A stretch of DNA of 64,000 nt from positions 124,001 to 188,000 of the forward strand of contig JAEUIW010000001.1 of assembly GCA_016794925.1 (NCBI GenBank), written 5' to 3'. The notes under the pieces are model-generated. The model did not search any database. It saw only the letters and a list, made by a program, of their open reading frames with translations, and was not told the DNA's origin. Source of the DNA: Phycisphaerae bacterium (GTDB lineage Bacteria; Planctomycetota; Phycisphaerae; Phycisphaerales; UBA1924). The position numbers and the translations under genes were made by a program. Positions 1 to 7,843 of the stretch are shown here, in pieces. How positions within the stretch are numbered: position 1 is the first letter of the stretch; each line of letters opens with the position of its first letter.

Positions 1-1
1 C

Positions 2-976
2 CGCGAAGCGCCCGGCCTGTTCTACACCAGTCGATTTGAGGACATGCTCCTCCGGCCGGACGTGCGCGTGGTCGCGATCTACACCCCGGACGCCGACCAC
101 GGCGCGCACATCGAGCAGGCCTTCGAGGCCGGCAAGGACGTGATCTGCACCAAGCCGCTTGTGAATTCGGTGCCGGACGCGCGCCGCGTGCTCGCGGCCG
201 CTCGACGCACCGGCCGTCGGCTGCTCGTCGGGCAGAGCACGCGGTTCTTCGAGCCATTCCGCCGCCAGCGGGCCGCCTTCGAGCGCGGCGCGTTCGGCCG
301 CGTCGAGCTCGCCGACGCCCACTACATCCACCGCATGGACTGGTACTACCGCAAGAGCCCCTGGGCCGCCCGCGCGACCGACTGGATCTTCCTCGGTCTG
401 AGCCACCCGCTCGACCTGCTGCGATGGTACCTCGGGCCCATCCGCGCCGTTCACGCCGCCGCGACCCGGTCCGCTCTTGGCGCGGGCTTCGATATCTCCG
501 GCCCCGACCTCTACGCCGTCACGGTCATCGCGGAGTCGGGCGCGATCGGTCGCGCCATGGGCCACTACGGCGTGCACGAACTCCCCACCGCGCGGAATTG
601 CATCGAGCTGATGCTGTACGGCTCCGGCGGTTCCTCGCTCGCGCAGTACCACGACATGCGGTTCGTGTACACCGCGCCCGGGCCCGCGGACCGCTCCATG
701 TCCACCGAGGTCACGGAGGACCACCTGTACGCGGGCCGGCAGTACTACTTCAATTCGGAGGTCCACGGCATGCACTACGGTGAGTTCGCGAACTACGCCG
801 AGCATTTCGCCTCGGCGATCATCGACGGGAGCCGGGCATCCCCCGAGCTGGAAGAAGGGCTCGAGGTCTTCGCCGTCATGGAATCGGCCCGCCGCAGCGC
901 CCGGGAGGGCCGGTCGATCGACGTACGTTCCGTGGCGGACGAGATCGGCCTCTCCGCCGCGGGAGCAACGCGATGA
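2..976 (+). CDS. Gfo/Idh/MocA-family oxidoreductase, 5' end cut by window
   Basis: The reading frame is open from base 2, so the N-terminal Rossmann NAD(P)-binding part lies outside the window. What remains starts in the second half of the nucleotide fold: the DVRVVAIYTPDADHG strand, then a CTKPL segment matching the family's EKP motif, where the Lys is usually catalytic. The C-terminal alpha/beta substrate domain follows. These enzymes oxidise or reduce sugars and related alcohols with NAD(P); the substrate cannot be read here. Its stop overlaps the next start as ATGA, so it is translationally coupled to the M24-fold gene. The family call is strong, the reaction unknown. Confidence 0.85.
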   Translation, partial: REAPGLFYTSRFEDMLLRPDVRVVAIYTPDADHGAHIEQAFEAGKDVICTKPLVNSVPDARRVLAAARRTGRRLLVGQSTRFFEPFRRQRAAFERGAFGRVELADAHYIHRMDWYYRKSPWAARATDWIFLGLSHPLDLLRWYLGPIRAVHAAATRSALGAGFDISGPDLYAVTVIAESGAIGRAMGHYGVHELPTARNCIELMLYGSGGSSLAQYHDMRFVYTAPGPADRSMSTEVTEDHLYAGRQYYFNSEVHGMHYGEFANYAEHFASAIIDGSRASPELEEGLEVFAVMESARRSAREGRSIDVRSVADEIGLSAAGATR

Positions 977-2028
977 ACGAGTGCGAATCGAGATTGGCGG
1001 CCTGGTGCGCGGCGAGCAAATTTGATGGCGTCTGGCTCCGCCGCCGGTCGAACATCGCCTGGCTCAGCGGTGGCGCCGACACGCACTGCGATCTTCACAC
1101 GGTGCAGGGCGTGGCGTCGGTCGTCTGGACTCCCGCACGCAAGATCGTGCTCACCGACACCATCGAAGCCGCCCGGCTCCGGGCGGAAGAATTCGGGTCG
1201 GAGTGGGACGTCCGCGCCACGGAGTGGTGGGAGGATGGCGCCGCGGCGTTGCCACCGGACGTGAAGGACCTTCGACTCACGACGGACATTCCGGCCGATC
1301 CCCTGTACGAACTCAGAGCATCACTCACCGACACTGAAATCAAGGCGGCGCGGACCCTCGGCCACGAGGCCGCGTCGGGTCTTGAACGCACCATGCGCGA
1401 CGTGCGCCCGGGGGCAACCGAGCACGAGATCGCCGGACGGATTGCCGGCACGCTCCGGGCCGCCGGCATCTTCTGCCCGGTGGTGCTGGTCGCCGCGGAC
1501 GAGCGGATCGCGCGTTTCCGGCACCCCATCCCGACCGAGCGCCGCGTCGAGCGAACGCTGATGGCGGCGATCTGCGCGCAGCGGCGGGGGCTCATCGTCA
1601 GCGCGACCCGGATCGTCAGCCTTGGCCCCATCGGATCGGATCTCCGCCGCCGTCACGACGCCGTCACCCGCATCGATGCGGCGCTGCACCGTGCCACTCG
1701 CCCGGGCGTCGCGTGGAGCGCGGCACTCGAAGCGGGACTGGCCGCGTACGACAAGGAGGGTTTCCCCGGGGAATGGAAGCTCCATCATCAGGGCGGTCCG
1801 ATGGGCTACGAGTGCCGCGACTTCAAGGCCACACGTGCGGACACGCGGACGGTGTTCCCGCGGCAGCTCGTCGCGTGGAACCCTTCGATCAGCGGAACCA
1901 AATCCGAGGACACCGTGCTCTCCGGTCGGAACGCCGCCGAGGCGCCCGAAGTCCTCACCGTCACCGGTCAGTGGCCCCCGTGCCCCGCCGAACCGTCGCG
2001 CGGCGACATTCTCCAGATCGGAGATTGA
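973..2028 (+). CDS. M24 (creatinase/aminopeptidase P-fold) protein lacking the paired metal-ligand Asp motif
   Basis: 351 aa. An N-terminal creatinase-like domain (about 1-115) is followed by a pita-bread domain. Two late M24 landmarks are visible: HHQGG around residues 271-275, matching the conserved His loop, and KSEDT around 310-314 with E312 in a metal-ligand position. The earlier segment that normally supplies two Asp ligands (D-x-G...Y-x-S-D) reads instead as ICAQRRGLIVSATR, about residues 201-214, with no Asp. So the fold is M24, but classical dinuclear-metal peptidase activity is doubtful. It overlaps the upstream oxidoreductase by 4 bp, so both probably serve one pathway. No signal peptide is seen; cytoplasmic. 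Confidence 0.8.
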   Translation: MNECESRLAAWCAASKFDGVWLRRRSNIAWLSGGADTHCDLHTVQGVASVVWTPARKIVLTDTIEAARLRAEEFGSEWDVRATEWWEDGAAALPPDVKDLRLTTDIPADPLYELRASLTDTEIKAARTLGHEAASGLERTMRDVRPGATEHEIAGRIAGTLRAAGIFCPVVLVAADERIARFRHPIPTERRVERTLMAAICAQRRGLIVSATRIVSLGPIGSDLRRRHDAVTRIDAALHRATRPGVAWSAALEAGLAAYDKEGFPGEWKLHHQGGPMGYECRDFKATRADTRTVFPRQLVAWNPSISGTKSEDTVLSGRNAAEAPEVLTVTGQWPPCPAEPSRGDILQIGD

Positions 2029-2100
2029 TGCTGTCACCTGCCCGAACGGAACCTGGCGGCCCCGGCGGCATTCGGATCGGTGGGATGGTCGGTTCGCGCG

Positions 2101-2133
2101 AAAAAACAACGCCGCCCCGTGGGAGGCGGCGTT
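2101..2133 (-). terminator. Rho-independent terminator after the first PEP-CTERM gene
   Basis: A perfect 9-bp stem (AACGCCGCC at 2108-2116, GGCGGCGTT at 2125-2133) encloses an 8-nt loop. Six A residues at 2101-2106 become a U-run on the minus-strand transcript. It lies about 30 bp past the stop of the leftward gene ending at 2162. It may also limit rightward readthrough from the M24 gene. Confidence 0.85.
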
Positions 2134-2161
2134 GCAGGAGTTCAGGGTCGAAGAAAACCGA

Positions 2162-2683
2162 TCAGGAACGCTTGCGGCGGGCCGCCATCAGGCCACCCAG
2201 ACCGGCCACGCACAGCGAGCCCGGGGCCGGGACGATGTTGATCCCGACCACCAGCTTGTAGTCAAACGTCGCGTCGATCGACGTGGAACGAGGGCCGGCG
2301 AGCACGCGCAGGTAGTACGTACCGGCGGGAACGTTCGCCTCGAGCGAGGAGAATTTGCCGATGTTGTCATCATCGTCGGACGTGATGAGTGCAGGCACCG
2401 CGTCGTACAGCTCAAGGAAACTGTCGCCGATCGTGCTATTGGGGCGTCCGTAGACCGCGGCCTTGATCTCGGCCGGGCCGGTCACCGAAAAGATGAACCA
2501 GTCCTGATCGCCAAGGGGCGAAATCGATCCGTCCACCAGGAACGCATCACCGGGGGGAGCATAGACGCCCACCGGGTTCGCGGTACCGGAGGTGTTGTTC
2601 CCCTCCGCTTCGAGAAAAAACGCGGCCTGAGACGTGCTCGCCGCGGCGACAATTCCAGCAAGTCCGATGAGAGAGAATTTCAT
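2162..2683 (-). CDS. Secreted PPC-like protein with PEP-CTERM-type sorting tail
   Basis: 173 aa. Residues 1-20 form a Sec signal ending SQA. The middle is a beta-sandwich resembling bacterial pre-peptidase C-terminal (PPC/DVUA0089-type) domains, with a GDQDWFIFSVTG strand, a DSFLELYD strand and an acidic SDDDDNIG loop that could bind calcium. The tail has VPAPGS, a hydrophobic Gly/Leu segment and RRKRS, the layout of PEP-CTERM substrates that exosortase handles at the membrane. The start is set by AAGGAGG upstream of ATG 2683. It is a close paralogue of the gene at 2883-3389 but has its own terminator. Ligand and role are unknown; an extracellular matrix or surface role is typical of the class. 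Confidence 0.8.
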   Translation of the reverse strand: MKFSLIGLAGIVAAASTSQAAFFLEAEGNNTSGTANPVGVYAPPGDAFLVDGSISPLGDQDWFIFSVTGPAEIKAAVYGRPNSTIGDSFLELYDAVPALITSDDDDNIGKFSSLEANVPAGTYYLRVLAGPRSTSIDATFDYKLVVGINIVPAPGSLCVAGLGGLMAARRKRS

Positions 2684-2798
2684 TTCTGCCTGCCTCCTTG
2701 GCGTCCATCACCTGAGAGAGTGAGCGAGAGAGGGTGATCGGACGGGCAATCATACATGCATGTCGGACGGCCGCAAGGATAATGCAGGCAAAACGAGC

Positions 2799-2842
2799 AA
2801 AAATAACCGCAAACCGGAATACCCCGGCTTACGGTTATTTTT
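2799..2842. terminator. Bidirectional hairpin terminator
   Basis: Arms AAAAATAACCG (2799-2809) and CGGTTATTTTT (2832-2842) are perfectly complementary over 11 bp, and a smaller CCGG pairing lies inside the loop. The A-run and T-run at the base make it work on either strand. It sits about 40 bp beyond the stop of the leftward gene at 2883-3389, so the two PEP-CTERM paralogues are separate transcription units. Confidence 0.85.
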
Positions 2843-2882
2843 CTGTTTGGTATGAGCGAACCCTTACCCGACGGTCACGCGA

Positions 2883-3389
2883 TTAGGCGCGACGGCGACG
2901 GGAGGCCACCATCCCGCCCAGGCCCAGAAGACCGAGGGAGGCGGGGGCGGGAACAACGTTGATGCCGACCACGAGCTTGTACTCGAAGGCGGGAGTACCG
3001 GCAAACCGGTCCACCTTCAGGAAGTACGTGCCAGCGGCGACATTCTTCTCGAGCGACGAGAAAAACCCGATGTTGTCGTCGTCGTCCGACTCGAGAATCG
3101 TCGTTCCGTCAGCGGCGAGCAGGTACATAAAGCTGTCGCCAGCGGTGCTGTCCGGACGGCCGTACACCGCAGCCTTGATTTCAGCGGCGCCAGTGACGGA
3201 GAACCGGAAATAGTCCACATCGCCCACCGGCAACGTTCCGTCGACCAGGAACGCATCACCCGGGGGAGCGTACACGCCGACGAAATTCGCCGTGCCGGGC
3301 GTGTTGTTGGCCTCGGCCTCGACGAAGAACGCCGCATTCGCGGTGCCCGCGAGCGCAACAAGACCGAGCGCGAAAATACCGTACTTCAT
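2883..3389 (-). CDS. Secreted PPC-like protein with PEP-CTERM-type tail, paralogue of the 2162-2683 gene
   Basis: 168 aa from ATG 3389. The frame is open 33 bp further upstream, but AAGGAGAG lies just before ATG 3389 and the protein then begins with a clean signal peptide (MKYGIFALGLVALAGTANAA). The same domain follows: GDVDYFRFSVTG, DSFMYLL, an acidic ESDDDDNIG loop, then VPAPAS, a Leu/Gly stretch and a SRRRRA tail. The two proteins share long identical blocks, for example around VGVYAPPGDAFLVDG, which points to tandem duplication. It is probably exported and processed by an exosortase-type system, though no exosortase gene is in this window. The specific role is unknown. Confidence 0.8.
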   Translation of the reverse strand: MKYGIFALGLVALAGTANAAFFVEAEANNTPGTANFVGVYAPPGDAFLVDGTLPVGDVDYFRFSVTGAAEIKAAVYGRPDSTAGDSFMYLLAADGTTILESDDDDNIGFFSSLEKNVAAGTYFLKVDRFAGTPAFEYKLVVGINVVPAPASLGLLGLGGMVASRRRRA

Positions 3390-3675
3390 CTTCTCTCTCC
3401 TTCTCTCTTGGGTCTCTCTCAATCACACCAAACAGACCGGTTTCGGGCGGAGCCCTTCCCCGGCAAGTGTACATGTTACAGCCATTCCCAGACCTTGCAA
3501 CCCATAAAACCGGATTCCGTCAATTTTTTGCCACCTCAACAGGTCAATTTTCGTGATCCACCCGGATTCACCACTCTCCAAACCGAGTGTAACTCACCAC
3601 AATTACAGGACTTGTGCCGACAAACACGCCGCGTGAGATAAAGGTCGCATACAAAGTCCTATAACTGTACATTCG
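3390..3675. other. AT-richer intergenic region with a possible promoter for the PEP-CTERM gene
   Basis: This gap is clearly more AT-rich than its surroundings and holds no convincing gene. On the minus strand a possible sigma-70 pair is TTGCAA, a 16-nt spacer, then TAACAT near 3470-3500, pointing at the gene starting at 3389. Both boxes match the consensus only loosely. The rest is the downstream region of pyrF, and no clear terminator was found there. Confidence 0.35.
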
Positions 3676-4566
3676 TCAGTCTTTCAAACTTCGCAATTCG
3701 TCGGCGAAGCGTTCTGCAGCGTTGCACACGCTCATTTTCCAATTTGTACCCTCAATAGGTGGATATAGAACAGATCGACTGGCATTGACCAGCACACCCC
3801 ATTCGGCAGCCGTCGCACTGCTTGTGCCAGCCCGGCACATCGGACGAATGTCCGATCGCGATCCGCCCTGGGCGCCGTAGCCGGGCATCAGAAAGACCTG
3901 CTCGGGCATGCGGTCCCGGAGCGACGCGCCGTCCAGCTTTGTCGCCCCGACCACGGCCCCTAGATCGCTGAGGCCGCGCGCGCCGATGCAGCCTCGACCC
4001 GCCGCACGGACATGGTCGGCGGCGAGCTCCGCCACGGTCCTGCCGTCCGCCAGGCGTGCCGACTGCAGCTCGTCACTGCCGGGATTGCTGGTTCTGACCA
4101 GCACGAACAGCCCTTTGTTGTGCTCGCGTACGCGGTTGAGAAACGGTTCCAGCGTGTCGAAGCCCATGGACGCGTTGACGGTTACGGCGTCGGCGCCGGC
4201 GTGGAACGCCGCGTGGGCATAATGCTCGGCGGTGGGGCCGATGTCGCCGCGCTTGGCATCGAGAATCACCATGACCCCTCGATCCCGAGCCTGCCCGATG
4301 AGTGAATCGAGCAGGTCGGTGCCCGCGCCGCGGTAGCGCTCGAAACAGGCTGATTGCGGCTTGATTGCCGCCGCGAAGGGGGCGACGGCGTCGAGCACGG
4401 CGCGGCAGAATTCCTCGATCGCGCGCACCGGCTCGTGGTGGCACGCCCGGACCTGGTCGGGGAGCTTCTCGTAGACGGGGTCCAGCCCGATGCACGTGGG
4501 CGAGCCCACGCGATCGATGGCCGTCGCCAGGCGGTCGGAGAAACGGGGGACGGTGGGTGGGTGCAC
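3676..4566 (-). CDS. pyrF: Orotidine 5'-phosphate decarboxylase (type 2)
   Basis: 296 aa from GTG 4566. PyrF decarboxylates OMP to UMP, the last step of de novo pyrimidine synthesis, in the cytoplasm. The catalytic loop DAKRGDIG (about 103-110) carries the Asp-Lys-Asp charge network with K105 as proton donor. CIGLDP near the N-terminus and a late MPGYGAQGG phosphate-binding segment fit the longer type 2 (Mycobacterium-like) subfamily. The frame stays open to 4851, but that extension would cover the divergent DUF971 gene and has no family resemblance, so GTG 4566 is preferred; its ribosome binding site is weak. Starts of pyrF and the DUF971 gene lie only about 20 bp apart, so control signals must overlap. 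Confidence 0.9.
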   Translation of the reverse strand: MHPPTVPRFSDRLATAIDRVGSPTCIGLDPVYEKLPDQVRACHHEPVRAIEEFCRAVLDAVAPFAAAIKPQSACFERYRGAGTDLLDSLIGQARDRGVMVILDAKRGDIGPTAEHYAHAAFHAGADAVTVNASMGFDTLEPFLNRVREHNKGLFVLVRTSNPGSDELQSARLADGRTVAELAADHVRAAGRGCIGARGLSDLGAVVGATKLDGASLRDRMPEQVFLMPGYGAQGGSRSDIRPMCRAGTSSATAAEWGVLVNASRSVLYPPIEGTNWKMSVCNAAERFADELRSLKD

Positions 4567-4585
4567 GGTCGTACGATAGCGTTCG

Positions 4586-4957
4586 ATGGAACCGCCGCCG
4601 AGAAGACTGGACCTCAAGAAAGATCGTGGGCTGACGGTCGAATGGGCGGACGGGACCACATCGTACTTCTCGATCCCGTACCTGAGAAAAATGTCGCCCT
4701 CGGCCGAGGCACGGCAGTTGCGAGAGGAAATGGCCCGCAACCCTCTGGCGGTTCTTCCTTCGGGGCAGGGGGGTGGGCCGCTCACCGCGCTGGGTGCCGA
4801 GTTCGTGGGTCGGTACGCGTTGCGGATCACCTTCAGCGACGGGCACGACACGGGGCTGTACTCGTGGGCCTACCTGCGCGAGATTGCTCCCGAGAGCCGC
4901 GCGGCGAGGGGGGGACCCGGCGGGGAGGGCGCGGCACCGGACGGGGCGCCCGCATGA
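4586..4957 (+). CDS. DUF971-domain protein
   Basis: 123 aa. The sequence has the DUF971 layout (the N-terminal domain of gamma-butyrobetaine hydroxylase-like proteins): LTVEWADGTTSYFSIPYLR, a central variable stretch, and a closing FSDGHDTGLYSWAYLREI strand pair. Stand-alone bacterial members have been linked to Fe-S cluster assembly or small-ligand binding, but no reaction can be assigned from the sequence. The C-terminus is a low-complexity Gly/Ala tail. It is the first gene of a rightward run with recG (41 bp downstream) and is divergent from pyrF. Confidence 0.75.
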   Translation: MEPPPRRLDLKKDRGLTVEWADGTTSYFSIPYLRKMSPSAEARQLREEMARNPLAVLPSGQGGGPLTALGAEFVGRYALRITFSDGHDTGLYSWAYLREIAPESRAARGGPGGEGAAPDGAPA

Positions 4958-4997
4958 GCGCCGGGGTCGGTCGGCCGCCGCGGCGCGGAAGCTGAGC

Positions 4998-7244
4998 ATG
5001 GACCAGCCTCGCCCCAGTTCGGATCAGGGTTCACGCGCGGAGCGTGCGCCTGAGCGCAGCGCGAGCCTGAGCCTGACGACGGTGCTTGGGGAGATTCCCG
5101 GCATCACGCCCGCGCGGCGGCGGGCGTTGGCAGATTTGGGCGTGACCAAAGTGGGTCACCTGATGGCATACCTGCCGATGCGGCACGAGCAACTGGAGCC
5201 CGAGACGCCGATCGGTGAACTCGCCGCGGGCCGGCTCGTGAGCGCGCGGGGGACGGTCGCGGCGGTCCGTCCGGTGATGATGGGCCGCAAGCCGCGCCTG
5301 GAGGCGGCGCTGATGGACGCGACGGGCCGCCTGGATCTCACGTGGTTCAACGGCCTGTATCTCCGGGAGACGATCCACCCCGGCGTTCGTCTGCGGGTGA
5401 TGGGCAAGGCGCGTCGGTTCGGGCGCGGTCTGCAGATCGCGAATCCGAAGTTCGAGATTCTTGGGGATGAGGAGAACGAGCCGGAGTTGCGTCAGGGTCG
5501 CGTGCGTCCGGTGTACCCGGCCAGCGAGGCCATCCGCTCGGAAGCGATCGAGCTGTGCGTGGGACGGGTGCTGGGCCCGGCGCTGGCGTGCGTGGAGGAC
5601 CACCTGGGCGAGGCGTACGTGCGGGAGCGCGACCTGCCGGGCCTGGCCGAGGCGTATCGCATGATGCACGCGCCGGCATCGCTGGAGGAGGCGGCGGCGG
5701 GCCGCCGACGGCTCGCGTACGACGAGCTGCTGCTGATGCAGCTGGCGGTGCAGATGAAACGCGCCCACCTGCGGCGGACGCTCCGAGCGCCGGCGCTGCG
5801 ATGGAGCGTCGAGGTGGATCGGCGGATCCGGGAGCTGATCCCGTTCCCGCTCACGGTTGCGCAGGACGCGGTGGTGCGCGAGGTCGTCGAGGACCTGCGT
5901 CAGGAGATCCCGACCAATCGGCTGATCCAGGGCGACGTGGGGTCCGGGAAGACGGCGGTGGCGTTGTACGCGCTGCTGATGGCCGCGGCGACGGGGCACC
6001 AGGGGGCGTTGATGGTTCCTACCGAACTGCTTGCCGAGCAGCACGGGGCGACGTTGCGATCGATGCTCGGGGCTTCCAGCGTACGGCTGGACGTGCTGAC
6101 GGCGTCGCGATCGGCGGCGGATCGGGCGTCGGTCCGGACGCGGCTGGAGTCGGGGGAGCTGGACCTGGTGGTGGGGACGCACGCGTTGCTGACCGAGGGC
6201 GTGCGGTTCCGGTCGCTGGCGGTGACGGTGATCGACGAGCAGCACCGCTTCGGCGTGGCGCAACGGGCCCTGCTGCGTGAGAAGGGGGGGGAGGCGGTGG
6301 AGGGGGAGCGGGGGGGGACCGAGCCGCGGAGCGGCGGGGGCGTGACGCCGCACGTGCTGGTGATGACGGCGACCCCGATCCCGCGAACGCTGGCGCTGAC
6401 GCTCTTCGGCGACCTGGACATTTCCACGATCCGCGGTCTCCCGCCGGGTCGCCGGCCGGTCGCGACGCGGGTGGTGCCGCCGGAGCGGGCGCTCGAGGTG
6501 TACGCGTACGTGCGGAAGCGGCTCGATCGGGGCGAGCAGGCCTATGTCGTGGCCCCGACCATCGACGGCGCCGCGGAGGCGGGGGCCGATATGTTCGCGA
6601 CGAGCGAGGGGAGGGGCGTGCCGGCGGGCCGCGAGGCGCGCGGCGGTGTGCGGGAGGTCGCCTCGGAGCTGGAGCGGGGCGCCTTCGCGGGCAAGCGGGT
6701 GGGCGTGCTGCACGGGCGGCTCAGCGCGGAGGCGCGGGACGCGACGATCGCGCGTTTCCGGTCGGGCGCGATCGATGCGCTCGTCTGCACGACGATCATC
6801 GAGGTGGGCGTGGACGTGCCCAACGCGACGGTGATGGTGGTGGAGCAGGCGGAGCGATTCGGTCTGGCCCAGCTGCACCAGCTCCGCGGTCGCGTGGGGC
6901 GGGGGTCGAAGAAGTCCGTGTGTGTGCTCATCGGGGACTCGGCGACGCCCGAGGCGGCGCATCGGCTCAAGGCCGTTGCCGAGTCGGCGGACGGGTTCGC
7001 CCTGGCGGAGCGCGACCTGGCGCTGCGCGGGCCGGGCGAGATCCTGGGGCTGCGGCAGTCGGGGATGCCTCCGCTCAAGGCGGCGGCGCTCCCGGGAGAC
7101 CTGGACCTGCTGCTGGCCGCCCGGCGGGACGCGGCGGCGTGGATCGAGCGATCCCGGACACTTTCGTCAGCGGGGGAGGCTCTCCTGAAGCGGCGGCTGC
7201 TGAAGGCGCACGGCCCGTGGATCGGTTTGGCGGACGTGGGATAG
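4998..7244 (+). CDS. recG: ATP-dependent DNA helicase RecG
   Basis: 748 aa from ATG 4998; the upstream open frame has no family resemblance. RecG remodels stalled replication forks and branch-migrates Holliday junctions. An N-terminal wedge/OB region is followed by two RecA-like lobes: Walker A GDVGSGKT (312-319), DEQH box (413-416), motif III TATPIPRT and motif VI QLHQLRGRVGRG. A Gly/Glu-rich insertion (about 428-450) sits just after the DEQH helix, encoded by very G-rich DNA at 6280-6345. The C-terminal LRGPGEILGLRQSG segment is typical of RecG. It appears to be co-transcribed with the following HTH, polX and ffh genes. Confidence 0.95.
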   Translation: MDQPRPSSDQGSRAERAPERSASLSLTTVLGEIPGITPARRRALADLGVTKVGHLMAYLPMRHEQLEPETPIGELAAGRLVSARGTVAAVRPVMMGRKPRLEAALMDATGRLDLTWFNGLYLRETIHPGVRLRVMGKARRFGRGLQIANPKFEILGDEENEPELRQGRVRPVYPASEAIRSEAIELCVGRVLGPALACVEDHLGEAYVRERDLPGLAEAYRMMHAPASLEEAAAGRRRLAYDELLLMQLAVQMKRAHLRRTLRAPALRWSVEVDRRIRELIPFPLTVAQDAVVREVVEDLRQEIPTNRLIQGDVGSGKTAVALYALLMAAATGHQGALMVPTELLAEQHGATLRSMLGASSVRLDVLTASRSAADRASVRTRLESGELDLVVGTHALLTEGVRFRSLAVTVIDEQHRFGVAQRALLREKGGEAVEGERGGTEPRSGGGVTPHVLVMTATPIPRTLALTLFGDLDISTIRGLPPGRRPVATRVVPPERALEVYAYVRKRLDRGEQAYVVAPTIDGAAEAGADMFATSEGRGVPAGREARGGVREVASELERGAFAGKRVGVLHGRLSAEARDATIARFRSGAIDALVCTTIIEVGVDVPNATVMVVEQAERFGLAQLHQLRGRVGRGSKKSVCVLIGDSATPEAAHRLKAVAESADGFALAERDLALRGPGEILGLRQSGMPPLKAAALPGDLDLLLAARRDAAAWIERSRTLSSAGEALLKRRLLKAHGPWIGLADVG

Positions 7245-7272
7245 CGGATTCTCGATCACAAATCAGGGAAAA

Positions 7273-7770
7273 GTGGTACACTCCGGGCCCGTGGAACACC
7301 CCGCTTCGCCCATCCATGAACGCCTGGTGGCCGCCCTGGGGGAACGGACCTATCGATCGCTGGCCGAGCAGACGGGGCAGCATCCCGAGACTATCCGGCG
7401 GTACATGCAGGGTTCGGCGCCGAGTTCCGAGTTCATGGCGGACATCTGCGAGCGATTCCAGCTGAACGGGGAGTGGCTGTTGACGGGGCGGGGCCCGATG
7501 CGGACGGCTCAGATCCGCGAGCACGCCCTGCGCGAAGCGACGTCCGGTGAGCTGCTCGCGGCGCTCGGCCACAGCCTGGATCGGCTCGCGGCCCGCGTGT
7601 CCCACCTCGAGTCGGCGCTGCGGGCCCTGGATCACCGGGCCGGCGACGGTGGAACCTCGGCCGGCGCCGCGCGTGACACAACCGCCAATGGGGACGTCGT
7701 CCGGGACCACCCGGTCCCCGCCAACGGAAGACCGGACGCTCGGGCGGCGCAGCGGAACGCGAGCGGATGA
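7273..7770 (+). CDS. Small HTH-domain protein, repressor-like
   Basis: 165 aa, GTG start. Residues about 12-60 resemble the phage-repressor-type helix-turn-helix (SLAEQTGQHPETIRRYMQG, then a FQLNGEWLLTGRGPM segment as in CI-like and Planctomycete HTH proteins). A helical stretch of about 75-115 with regular Leu spacing could form a coiled coil, and the last 45 residues are disordered. It lies 28 bp after recG and before polX in the same direction, so it may be co-transcribed with repair genes. Targets are unknown. GTG 7291 is an alternative start. Confidence 0.65.
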   Translation: MVHSGPVEHPASPIHERLVAALGERTYRSLAEQTGQHPETIRRYMQGSAPSSEFMADICERFQLNGEWLLTGRGPMRTAQIREHALREATSGELLAALGHSLDRLAARVSHLESALRALDHRAGDGGTSAGAARDTTANGDVVRDHPVPANGRPDARAAQRNASG

Positions 7771-7843
7771 TCGCGGCGGGTCCGCCCGATGGGCGGAGCG
7801 GGGGTACGGTTCGCCTGACTCCCCGGTCCGTCGGAGCCCGCGC

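Noticed and set aside
5031..6962. Minus-strand frame opposite recG
   Set aside because: Antisense shadow of recG; composition is Arg/His/Gln-rich and no family is recognised.
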